This document shows positions 50,729 through 58,669 of a stretch of 64,000 nt of DNA, piece by piece; position 1 is the first letter of the stretch, and each line of letters starts with the position of its first letter. The stretch is taken from NCBI GenBank assembly GCA_048158365.1, contig JBLLNL010000008.1; one strand, written 5' to 3'. The position numbers and the translations under genes are program-made. This DNA comes from Azoarcus_F sp048158365 (lineage in GTDB: Bacteria; Pseudomonadota; Gammaproteobacteria; Burkholderiales; Rhodocyclaceae). The notes below the pieces were generated by a model. It saw only the letters and a list, made by a program, of their open reading frames with translations, was not told where the DNA came from and did no database searches.

Positions 50729-52261
50729 ATGCAGGAAATCATTCGACAACTGGACGAGAAGCGCCGCAAGGCCGCCCTCGGTGGCGGTCAGAAGCGTATC
50801 GACGCTCAGCATGCCAAGGGCAAGCTGACTGCGCGCGAGCGCATCGAACTGCTGCTCGACGAGGGCAGCTTCGAAGAGTGGGACATGTTCAAGGAGCATC
50901 GCTGCACCGACTTCGGCATGGACCAGGAGACGGTGCCGGGCGATGGCGTGGTGACCGGCTACGGCACGGTCAACGGGCGCCTCGTGTTCGTGTTCAGCCA
51001 GGATTTCACCGTGTTCGGCGGTTCGCTGTCCGAGACCCACGCCGAGAAGATCTGCAAGGTCATGGATCACGCGATGAAGGTCGGTGCGCCGGTGATCGGC
51101 CTGAACGACTCGGGTGGCGCGCGCATCCAGGAAGGCGTCGATTCGCTAGGCGGCTATGCAGACGTGTTCCAGCGCAACGTGATGGCCTCGGGCGTGATTC
51201 CGCAAATCTCGATGATCATGGGGCCATGCGCCGGCGGTGCGGTGTACTCGCCGGCGATGACCGACTTCATCTTCATGGTCAAGGACTCGAGCTACATGTT
51301 CGTGACCGGTCCCGAGGTCGTGAAGACGGTGACCCACGAATCGGTGACCGCGGAGGAACTCGGCGGTGCGGTCACGCACACCACCCGCTCGGGCGTGGCC
51401 GACCTCGCCTGCGAGAACGATGTCGAGGCGCTGGCGCAACTGCGCCGTTTCATCGATTTCCTGCCCCTGTCCAACCGCGAGAAACCGCCGGTGCGCCCGA
51501 CCGCCGATCCAGCCGACCGCATGGACGACTCGCTTGATACGCTGGTGCCCGCCAATCCCAACCAGCCCTACGACATCAAGGAACTGATCACCAAGGTGGT
51601 GGACGAGGGCGATTTCTTCGAGATCCAGCCGGATCATGCGAAGAACATCGTGATCGGCTTCGGCCGCATGGAAGGTCAGACGGTCGGCTTCGTCGCGAAC
51701 AACCCGCTGGTGCTGGCCGGTTGTCTGGACATCAAGAGTTCGATCAAGGCTGCGCGCTTCGTCCGTTTCTGCGACGCCTTCAATATTCCGGTGGTCACCT
51801 TCGTCGATGTGCCGGGCTTCATGCCGGGCACCAGCCAGGAATACGGCGGCATCATCAAGCATGGGGCGAAGCTGCTGTACGCGTACGCCGAGTGCACCGT
51901 GCCCAAGGTCACGCTGATCACGCGCAAGGCCTATGGCGGCGCCTATGACGTGATGAGCTCCAAGCACCTGCGCGGCGACGTCAATCTCGCCTGGCCGACC
52001 GCCGAGATCGCGGTGATGGGCCCCAAGGGCGCGGTCGAGATCATCTTCCGCGAGGAGAAGAACGACCCGGAGAAGATCGCCGGGCGCGAGGCAATGTACA
52101 AGGAGAAGTTCGCGAATCCGTTTGTCGCCGCCCACCGCGGCTTCATCGACGACGTGATCATGCCGCATGCGACCCGCAAGCGTATCTGCCGCTCGATCGC
52201 GATGCTGCGCGACAAACAGCTCGACAATCCATGGCGCAAGCACGGGAACATCCCGCTCTGA
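50729..52261 (+). CDS. pccB: Propionyl-CoA carboxylase beta subunit
   Basis: The 510-residue carboxyltransferase has LTARERIELLLDEGSFEEWD, GLNDSGGARIQEGVDSLGGY, IMGPCAGGAVYSPAMTDFI and FVDVPGFMPGTSQEYGGIIK. It transfers carboxyl from biotin to propionyl-CoA, giving (S)-methylmalonyl-CoA. An ACGGAG site lies 9 bases before the ATG. It is 5 bases from the small zinc-ribbon gene and in operon with pccA. Confidence 0.95.
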   Translation: MQEIIRQLDEKRRKAALGGGQKRIDAQHAKGKLTARERIELLLDEGSFEEWDMFKEHRCTDFGMDQETVPGDGVVTGYGTVNGRLVFVFSQDFTVFGGSLSETHAEKICKVMDHAMKVGAPVIGLNDSGGARIQEGVDSLGGYADVFQRNVMASGVIPQISMIMGPCAGGAVYSPAMTDFIFMVKDSSYMFVTGPEVVKTVTHESVTAEELGGAVTHTTRSGVADLACENDVEALAQLRRFIDFLPLSNREKPPVRPTADPADRMDDSLDTLVPANPNQPYDIKELITKVVDEGDFFEIQPDHAKNIVIGFGRMEGQTVGFVANNPLVLAGCLDIKSSIKAARFVRFCDAFNIPVVTFVDVPGFMPGTSQEYGGIIKHGAKLLYAYAECTVPKVTLITRKAYGGAYDVMSSKHLRGDVNLAWPTAEIAVMGPKGAVEIIFREEKNDPEKIAGREAMYKEKFANPFVAAHRGFIDDVIMPHATRKRICRSIAMLRDKQLDNPWRKHGNIPL

Positions 52262-52266
52262 CCGAC

Positions 52267-52482
52267 ATGGACGTCATTATCGAATCCGAACTGACCTGCC
52301 CTCATTGTGGGCATCGCAGTATCGAGCGCATGCCCGAGGATGCGTGCCTGTATTTGCACGAATGCCCAGCGTGCAAAGCGCTCTTGCGGCCGAAGCAAGG
52401 CGATTGCTGTGTGTTCTGCTCCTACGGTTCGGTTCCGTGTCCGCCTATTCAACGAAACCCGCGGCAAAATCGCTGCGGTTGA
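52267..52482 (+). CDS. Small zinc-ribbon protein (GDCCVFCSYG type)
   Basis: The 71-residue protein has two CPxC-type pairs (CPHCGH and ECPACKAL) and the conserved block GDCCVFCSYGSVPCPPIQ. This recognisable small family occurs alone in many proteobacteria, often beside metal-related genes; its function is not known to me. Here it sits in the 237 bases between pccB and pccA on the same strand, so it is probably co-transcribed with them. Confidence 0.8.
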   Translation: MDVIIESELTCPHCGHRSIERMPEDACLYLHECPACKALLRPKQGDCCVFCSYGSVPCPPIQRNPRQNRCG

Positions 52483-52498
52483 ACGAGGAATGACTCGT

Positions 52499-54490
52499 AT
52501 GTTCAAGAAAATTCTGATAGCGAACAGAGGCGAGATCGCCTGCCGCGTCATCAAGACCGCCCGCACGATGGGCATCAAGACGGTCGCGGTGTATTCCGAG
52601 GCCGATGCCGCCGCGCTGCACGTGGAACTGGCCGACGAGGCGGTGTGCATCGGGCCGGCGCCGTCCAAGGAGTCCTATCTGCTGATGGACAGGATCATCG
52701 CCGCGTGCAAGCAGACCGGCGCCGAGGCGGTCCATCCGGGCTACGGTTTCTTGTCGGAGAACGCCGAGTTTTCCCGCCGCCTGGAAGAAGAGGGCATCAA
52801 GTTCATCGGTCCCAAGCATTACTCGGTCGCCAAGATGGGCGACAAGATCGAGTCGAAGAAGCTCGCCATCGCAGCCCAGGTCAACACCATCCCCGGGTAC
52901 AACGACGCGATCGACGGGCCGGAGCAGGCGGTCGAGATCGCCAGGGGCATCGGCTACCCGGTGATGATCAAGGCGTCGGCCGGTGGCGGTGGCAAGGGGC
53001 TGCGTGTCGCATTCGACGACGAGGAGGCCTTCGAGGGCTTCTCCGCGTGCGTGAATGAAGCGAAGAACGCGTTCGGCGACGATCGTGTGTTCATCGAGAA
53101 GTACGTGCTCGAGCCGCGCCATATCGAGATCCAGGTGCTCGGCGACAGCCACGGCAATTACGTGTATCTGAACGAACGCGACTGCTCGATCCAGCGCCGT
53201 CACCAGAAGGTCATCGAGGAGGCACCGTCGCCCTTCGTCGATCCCGACATGCGCCGGGCCATGGGCGAGCAGGCGGTGGCGCTGGCCCGGGCGGTGGATT
53301 ACGAATCGGCCGGTACGGTCGAGTTCGTCGTGTCCGGGGCGACCAAGGAGTTCTACTTCCTCGAGATGAACACCCGCCTGCAGGTCGAACACCCTGTCAC
53401 CGAACTGATTACCGGTCTGGACCTGGTCGAGCAGATGATCCGGGTCGCGGCCGGTGAGAAACTGTCGATCACGCAAGCGGATATCGGCATCAACGGCTGG
53501 GCGATGGAGTGCCGGATCAACGCCGAGGACCCGTTCCGCGGCTTCCTGCCCTCGACCGGCCGCCTGGTCAAGTTTCGGCCGCCGGCCGAGGTGGACGGCC
53601 AGCTCAGGGTGGATACCGGCGTGTTCGAAGGCGGCGAGATCTCGATGTTCTACGATTCGATGATCGCGAAGCTGATCACGCACGGCGTCAATCGCGACCA
53701 GGCGATCGAGCGCATGCGCGAGGCGCTCAATGCCTTCGTGATCCGCGGCATCAGTTCCAACATCCCGTTCCAGGCTGCGCTGCTGCAGCATCCGGTCTTC
53801 ATCTCGGGCGACTTCAACACCGGTTTCATCGCGGAGCAGTACCCGACGGGTTTCGATGCGAAGATGGTTCCGCACGACGATCCGATGCTGTTCGTCGCGG
53901 CCGCGGTCGCGCTGCACCGGCGCTACGAGGACAGGCGTGCGCTGATCTCCGGGCAGATGCCCGGGCACGAGCGGGTCGTCGGCGACGATTTCACGGTGAT
54001 CCGTGGTGAAGAGCGCACGCTGGTTAGTGTGACGCCGGCCGAAGGGGGTTACGACCTGCAGATCGGCAGCGAACTGTTTGCGGTGCGCAGCGACTGGCAG
54101 TTCGGCGAGATCCTGATGCACGGCACCTTGAACGGAAAGCCGTTCACGCTGCAGGTCGCGCGCGACGGTCTGCAGTATCTTCTGAGCCATAACGGCACGC
54201 AGGCCAGCCTGCTGGTGATGAGCGCACGGTGGGCCGAACTGCAGGCGGTGATGCCGGTCAAGCTGCCGCCCGACATGTCGAAGTTCCTGCTCTCGCCGAT
54301 GCCGGGTCTGCTGCGGGAAGTGACGGTCAGCGAAGGGCAGGAGGTCAAGGCCGGCGAGAAACTCGCGGTGATCGAGGCGATGAAGATGGAAAACGTGCTC
54401 AAGGCCGAGCAGGACGGCAAGGTCAGGAAGGTCGTCGCGCGACCCGGTGCGAGCCTGTCGGTCGATGAGATCATCGTCGAGTTCGAATGA
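52499..54490 (+). CDS. pccA: Propionyl-CoA carboxylase alpha subunit (biotin carboxylase/BCCP)
   Basis: The 663-residue protein starts MFKKILIANRGEIACRVIKT and has biotin carboxylase motifs (VHPGYGFLSENAEF; KASAGGGGKGLRVAF; FYFLEMNTRLQVEHPVTE) and a C-terminal biotin domain with EAMKMENVLKA. It carboxylates biotin with ATP and bicarbonate for PccB. The ATG at 52499 fits the family and has AGGA 10 bases upstream; an ATG three codons earlier is possible. A terminator follows at 54515. Confidence 0.95.
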   Translation: MFKKILIANRGEIACRVIKTARTMGIKTVAVYSEADAAALHVELADEAVCIGPAPSKESYLLMDRIIAACKQTGAEAVHPGYGFLSENAEFSRRLEEEGIKFIGPKHYSVAKMGDKIESKKLAIAAQVNTIPGYNDAIDGPEQAVEIARGIGYPVMIKASAGGGGKGLRVAFDDEEAFEGFSACVNEAKNAFGDDRVFIEKYVLEPRHIEIQVLGDSHGNYVYLNERDCSIQRRHQKVIEEAPSPFVDPDMRRAMGEQAVALARAVDYESAGTVEFVVSGATKEFYFLEMNTRLQVEHPVTELITGLDLVEQMIRVAAGEKLSITQADIGINGWAMECRINAEDPFRGFLPSTGRLVKFRPPAEVDGQLRVDTGVFEGGEISMFYDSMIAKLITHGVNRDQAIERMREALNAFVIRGISSNIPFQAALLQHPVFISGDFNTGFIAEQYPTGFDAKMVPHDDPMLFVAAAVALHRRYEDRRALISGQMPGHERVVGDDFTVIRGEERTLVSVTPAEGGYDLQIGSELFAVRSDWQFGEILMHGTLNGKPFTLQVARDGLQYLLSHNGTQASLLVMSARWAELQAVMPVKLPPDMSKFLLSPMPGLLREVTVSEGQEVKAGEKLAVIEAMKMENVLKAEQDGKVRKVVARPGASLSVDEIIVEFE

Positions 54491-54514
54491 ACGATTCATA
54501 GCAGCACCGACATC

Positions 54515-54546
54515 GAACAGCCTGCGAAAGCAGGCTGTTCTGCTTA
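54515..54546 (+). terminator. Terminator downstream of pccA
   Basis: GAACAGCCTGC, a GAAA tetraloop, and GCAGGCTGTTC form a perfect 11-bp stem followed by TGCTTA. It closes the mcm-meaB-pccB-zinc ribbon-pccA run. The T-run is weak but the stem is strong. Confidence 0.8.
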
Positions 54547-54616
54547 TGGGCGCGAACGGGCGTAGGTCTCACCGTCCCGGCGTCGAGGAACTTTTCGCGG
54601 ATTCGGTCGGTCATAT

Positions 54617-54682
54617 TTGCGCAAACATTCTTGATCGAATAACATGCGTCACACTTCGCGTCACTGACGACCGTCGGTGACG
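54617..54682 (+). promoter_or_regulatory. Possible promoter and leader hairpin of the KamA-like gene
   Basis: TTGCGC (54617-54622) and TAACAT (54640-54645) are 17 bases apart. Shortly after, CGTCACTGAC and GTCGGTGACG (about 54659-54682) form a 10-bp hairpin. Together they suggest independent transcription of the KamA-like gene after the pccA terminator. The remainder of 54547-54829 shows no gene. Confidence 0.4.
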
Positions 54683-54829
54683 CCTTGAATGCCGGCAGCG
54701 GACCACGTCTTACCCCTTGTCCGCCCGAGCTGTCGGCAGATGACCGTCCCGCAGGAACCGAACACTGAGTGCGTGCCCATGGGCAGGCACGGGGGTGTCG
54801 AGTCGGCGGGCATAAAAGGAGAAGACAGC

Positions 54830-56218
54830 ATGAGTGCTCAGCTCTCGCCCCTCGTCTGGAAGCCGACGATCAAGTACTCCGGCAAGTTCGAGAACGTGCC
54901 ATTCAAGGTCTACACCCAGCGCGACATCGATCGCATCGCACAGTTGAACCGGCTCAGCGAAGCGCAGCGGTTCGAGATGAAGGTCGTTTCGTCTGTGCTG
55001 CCCTTCAGGGTCAATCAGTATGTCATCGACGAACTGATCGACTGGGACAGGGTCCCGGCCGATCCCATCTTTCAGCTGACCTTTCCGCAGCGGGGCATGC
55101 TCGACGCGGCCCATTACGACCGGATCGCCGAACTGCTGACCCAGGGCGCGGACAAGAAGGTGCTCGAGGCCGCCGTGGACGAGATCCGGCATGCACTCAA
55201 CCCGCATCCGGCCGACCAGATCGAAATGAACATTCCGCGCGATGACGAGGGGCACCGGCTGGACGGCATCCAGCATAAATACCGTGAGACGGTGTTGTTC
55301 TTCCCCAGCCAGGGGCAGACCTGCCACAGCTATTGCACCTTCTGCTTCCGATGGGCCCAGTTCGTGGGCGACAAGGCTTTGCGCATCGCGAGTTCGGAGG
55401 CGACGAGCCTGCATGCGTATCTGCGCGCCCACCCCGAGGTGTCGGACCTGTTGGTGACCGGCGGAGATCCGATGGTGATGAAGACCTCGCATCTGGCGAG
55501 CTACCTTGAGCCACTGCTGGAGCCCGAGTTCGATCACATCCAGACCATACGCATCGGTACGAAGGCGCTGACCTTCTGGCCGCATCGCTTTCTCGGAGCG
55601 GAAGATGCGGACGATCTGATCCGTCTGCTCGAGCGCGTGGTCGAATCGGGCAAGCAGGTCGCGATCATGGCGCATTACAACCACTGGAAGGAACTGGATA
55701 CCGAAGCGGCGCAGGCGGCGATCCGTCGCGTCCGTGGCACGGGTGCGGTGATCCGTTCGCAGGGTCCGTTGCTTGCGCACATCAACGACGATCCGGACGT
55801 CTGGGCGAAGATGTGGAAGCTTCAGGTCAGGCTCGGCATCATTCCCTATTACATGTTCGTCGAACGCGACACCGGCGCGCAGCATTACTTCGAGGTGCCG
55901 CTGGTGCGCGCCTGGGAGATCTATCGGACCGCGATGCAGCAGGTGTCCGGGCTGTCGCGCACCGCGCGCGGGCCGAGCATGAGTGCGAGCCCGGGCAAGG
56001 TCGAGGTGCAGGGCGTGACCGAGGTCGCCGGCGAGAAGGTGTTCGTGCTGCGCTTCATACAGGGGCGGAATCCGGACTGGGTGCAACGACCCTTCTTCGC
56101 GAAGTTCGATGAAAAGGCGACCTGGCTGAATCACCTGAAGCCGGCGTTCAGCGAGGAGAAGTGGTTCTGGGAGGACGAGTACGAAGCCATCCGCAGGGAG
56201 CGTCGCAGCGCGGCCTGA
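54830..56218 (+). CDS. KamA-family radical SAM aminomutase-like protein
   Basis: The 462-residue protein has the radical SAM cluster as C165-x3-C-x2-C172 in TCHSYCTFCFRWAQF, the GGDPM motif, and an overall KamA-type layout, ending in an acidic tail. Canonical lysine 2,3-aminomutases read CSMYCRHCTRRR here, so this is a divergent subgroup whose substrate I cannot assign. The ATG at 54830 has AAAGGAG upstream. It lies between the propionyl-CoA carboxylase and epimerase genes; a link to amino-acid-derived propionyl-CoA is a guess. Confidence 0.75.
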   Translation: MSAQLSPLVWKPTIKYSGKFENVPFKVYTQRDIDRIAQLNRLSEAQRFEMKVVSSVLPFRVNQYVIDELIDWDRVPADPIFQLTFPQRGMLDAAHYDRIAELLTQGADKKVLEAAVDEIRHALNPHPADQIEMNIPRDDEGHRLDGIQHKYRETVLFFPSQGQTCHSYCTFCFRWAQFVGDKALRIASSEATSLHAYLRAHPEVSDLLVTGGDPMVMKTSHLASYLEPLLEPEFDHIQTIRIGTKALTFWPHRFLGAEDADDLIRLLERVVESGKQVAIMAHYNHWKELDTEAAQAAIRRVRGTGAVIRSQGPLLAHINDDPDVWAKMWKLQVRLGIIPYYMFVERDTGAQHYFEVPLVRAWEIYRTAMQQVSGLSRTARGPSMSASPGKVEVQGVTEVAGEKVFVLRFIQGRNPDWVQRPFFAKFDEKATWLNHLKPAFSEEKWFWEDEYEAIRRERRSAA

Positions 56219-56317
56219 GCAGTCTGGTCGAGCGCGATAAAGGGCCTGCTATTGCGTTCTCTTTTTGCATTGGCGGCTGCTAAGATGCATTGATCGAAGT
56301 CCTCAGGGAGCGGCCGC

Positions 56318-57184
56318 ATGGATTTTCGCAAGGGCAGGGAAAGCCAGAACGTCGAGGACCGGCGTGGGCAGGGCGGACCAAGGCTGGGCGGGCGTGGCGG
56401 ACGGATCGGTATCGGCACGATCGTGCTGGTGCTGGTGGCGATGTATTTCGGGATAGATCCGAGCGTGGTGCTCAATACCGGAATGTTGGAGCCTCCGGCG
56501 ATCGAATCACCCGGACCGGGCGCGCCAAGGCCGGCGGCCGAGAATGAAGCGGCGCGATTCGTGTCGATGGTGCTGGCCGACACCGAGGACACCTGGGGAC
56601 CGATCTTCCGCGCCGGTGGCGCGCGCTATCAGGAGCCGCAGCTGGTGCTCTACACCGGCGTCACGCGTAGCGCCTGCGGCGTCGGTCAGGCGCAGATGGG
56701 GCCGTTCTACTGTCCCGCCGACGGCAAGGTCTACCTCGACCTATCCTTTTTCGACGAACTTCACCACCGCTTCGGCGCTCCTGGCGACTTTGCCCAGGCC
56801 TATGTGATCGCGCACGAGATCGGTCATCATGTGCAGAACCTGCTTGGCATTTCGGACAAGGTGCAGCAGGCGCGCCGGCGCGTGTCCGAGCGCGAGGCCA
56901 ACCAGCTCTCGGTACGGCTCGAGCTGCAGGCTGACTGTCTCGCGGGCGTGTGGGCGCATCACGCCGAGCGTAGCCGTCAGGTACTCGAGGCGGGCGATGT
57001 GGAGGAGGGAATGGCGGCGGCGAGCGCGATCGGCGACGACCGCCTTCAGAAGCAGGCGCAGGGCTACGCGGTGCCGGACAGTTTCACCCATGGCAGCGCT
57101 GCGCAGCGCGTGCGCTGGTTCCGCACCGGTTTGCAGCGCGGGGAAATGGACGCCTGCGACACCTTTTCGGCGCCCGTACTGTAG
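56318..57184 (+). CDS. YpfJ-like putative zinc metalloprotease
   Basis: The 288-residue protein starts MDFRKGRESQNVEDRRG, has one membrane segment (about 30-46), and the zinc motif HEIGHH at 166-171 within AYVIAHEIGHHVQNLLG, with QADCLAGVWAHHAE later. These match the YpfJ/neutral zinc metallopeptidase family, of unknown substrate. It follows the KamA-like gene by 99 bases. Confidence 0.9.
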   Translation: MDFRKGRESQNVEDRRGQGGPRLGGRGGRIGIGTIVLVLVAMYFGIDPSVVLNTGMLEPPAIESPGPGAPRPAAENEAARFVSMVLADTEDTWGPIFRAGGARYQEPQLVLYTGVTRSACGVGQAQMGPFYCPADGKVYLDLSFFDELHHRFGAPGDFAQAYVIAHEIGHHVQNLLGISDKVQQARRRVSEREANQLSVRLELQADCLAGVWAHHAERSRQVLEAGDVEEGMAAASAIGDDRLQKQAQGYAVPDSFTHGSAAQRVRWFRTGLQRGEMDACDTFSAPVL

Positions 57185-57315
57185 AAAAAGGCAAAAAGCC
57201 GGCGGCCGGCGTCGGTTCTGGATCGTCTGCAATTCCAGCGCCGCGCCCAGGTGCCCTCGCGGCAGTCTTCAGGGCTGCCGACGCACGCTTGCGCGAGCGG
57301 GAAAGATGTAGGCGC

Positions 57316-57792
57316 TCAGCCGGCCAGTCGTGCGAAGGCATCGACCACTTCGGCCGGAGCCTGCACCAGTTCGATCAGCACGCCCTCGCCGGCGATCGGG
57401 AATTCGTCGTTCGCCTTGGGATGCAGAAAAGTGATGTCGTAGCCGGCCGCGCCGCGCCGGATGCCGCCGGGGGCGAAGCGCACGCCCTGCGCGGTCAACC
57501 ACTCGACCGCCTTCGGCAGGTCGTCCACCCACAGCCCGACGTGATTCAGCGGCGTGGTGTGCACCGCCGGCTTCTTCTCGGGGTCGAGCGGCTGCATCAG
57601 GTCGACCTCGACCTTGAACGGACCCGCACCCATCGCACAGATGTCCTCGTCGACGTTCTCGCGCTCGGACACGAAGTTGCCGGTGACTTGCAGGCCGAGC
57701 ATGTCGACCCACAGCGAACGTAACCGGTCCTTGCTCGGGCCGCCGATGGCGATCTGCTGGATACCGAGAATCTTGAAGGGACGAGCGGACAT
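57316..57792 (-). CDS. VOC-family protein, methylmalonyl-CoA epimerase-like
   Basis: The 158-residue protein is a glyoxalase/VOC fold with paired modules: ILGIQQIAIGGPSKDRLRSL, VEVDLMQPLD, TTPLNHVGLWVDDLPKAVEW, and GVLIELVQAP. Metal ligands would include His in LNHVGL and Glu in LIELVQ. Its location among methylmalonyl-CoA genes makes methylmalonyl-CoA epimerase likely, needed to connect PccAB to Mcm. MSARPF at 57792 has a GAGGAG site. It is slightly longer than typical epimerases, so other VOC roles cannot be excluded. Confidence 0.7.
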   Translation of the reverse strand: MSARPFKILGIQQIAIGGPSKDRLRSLWVDMLGLQVTGNFVSERENVDEDICAMGAGPFKVEVDLMQPLDPEKKPAVHTTPLNHVGLWVDDLPKAVEWLTAQGVRFAPGGIRRGAAGYDITFLHPKANDEFPIAGEGVLIELVQAPAEVVDAFARLAG

Positions 57793-57830
57793 ACCGGGAC
57801 TCCTCATAAATTGTTTGGATTAAGAATTCA

Positions 57831-57846
57831 TAATTATACGCAATGT
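57831..57846 (-). promoter_or_regulatory. CATAATTATA site and possible -10 upstream of the epimerase-like gene
   Basis: The minus strand reads TATAATTATG here, about 38 bases before the start, giving a consensus -10 (TATAAT) that overlaps the CATAATTAT motif shared with the mcm promoter region. Confidence 0.4.
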
Positions 57847-57946
57847 GCCCTCCGGTGCAGAATCGTCGCAGCGCGAGTGGCCGTCGGAGCCGAGGGAGCG
57901 ACCGGCCTCCCCGACTCGCGGGGGAGCGGCTCGGACAGTTCCGACT

Positions 57947-58669
57947 TCACTCCCAGCTGACCTGGGCCGAGAACAGGTAGCCCGCGCCGTACACGGTCTT
58001 GATCAGCTTCGGGTCGTGCGGGTCGTCCTCGAGTTTGCGGCGCAAGCGCGAGATGCGGACGTCGATGCTGCGATCGAAGGGGTCGACGTCGCGCTCGCCA
58101 AGCAGTTGTTCCCGGCTGAGGATACGGTTCGGTCGTTCCAGCAGCGTCAGCAACAGGCTGGCCTCGGCGGCCGACAGGTTGATCTCGCGCTGATCGGGGC
58201 TGAGCAGCGCATGCCGACCCTTGTCGAAGCGCCATTGGCCGAATCGCGCCAGATTGCGCTCCACGTTGGCCGTTTCGGCGGGTGCGGCGCGCTGATAGCG
58301 GCGCAGGATGGAGCGTATCCGTGCGACCAGCTCGCGGGGTTCGAATGGCTTTACGATGTAGTCGTCGGCCCCCAGTTCCAGTCCCAGAACCCGGTCGGTG
58401 ACGTCGTTGCGGCCGGTCAGGATCAGCACCGCGCAGGGACTGCCCTCCTGCAGTTCCCGCACGACCTGCATGCCGTCCATATCCGGCAGGCCGAGATCGA
58501 TGACGCACAGATCCGGCGTTGCGCGTTGCGCCCGGTCCAGCAACGCGCGACCGGTGCCGACATGCTCGCAACGAAACCCGTACTCGGCGAGACTCCCGCA
58601 GATCAGCCGCGCGATATCCGGGTCGTCCTCGAGAATGAGAATGTTCGCGTTCAGATTGTCCGAAATCAT
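57947..58669 (-). CDS. OmpR-family response regulator
   Basis: The 240-residue protein has a receiver domain (ILILEDDPDIARL; phosphoacceptor Asp 58 in LCVIDLGLP; TGRNDVTDRVLGLE; KPF) and a winged-helix output domain (LSREQLLGERDVDPFDRSID; VRISRLRRKLEDDP; GYLF). It is the partner of the overlapping hybrid kinase gene (ATGA at 58666-58669). Targets unknown. Confidence 0.92.
   Translation of the reverse strand: MISDNLNANILILEDDPDIARLICGSLAEYGFRCEHVGTGRALLDRAQRATPDLCVIDLGLPDMDGMQVVRELQEGSPCAVLILTGRNDVTDRVLGLELGADDYIVKPFEPRELVARIRSILRRYQRAAPAETANVERNLARFGQWRFDKGRHALLSPDQREINLSAAEASLLLTLLERPNRILSREQLLGERDVDPFDRSIDVRISRLRRKLEDDPHDPKLIKTVYGAGYLFSAQVSWE

Noticed and set aside
52445..54499. 684-aa minus-strand ORF antisense to pccA
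   Set aside because: Complete overlap with a clear biotin carboxylase gene; Asp/His/Arg-rich composition is that of an antisense frame.
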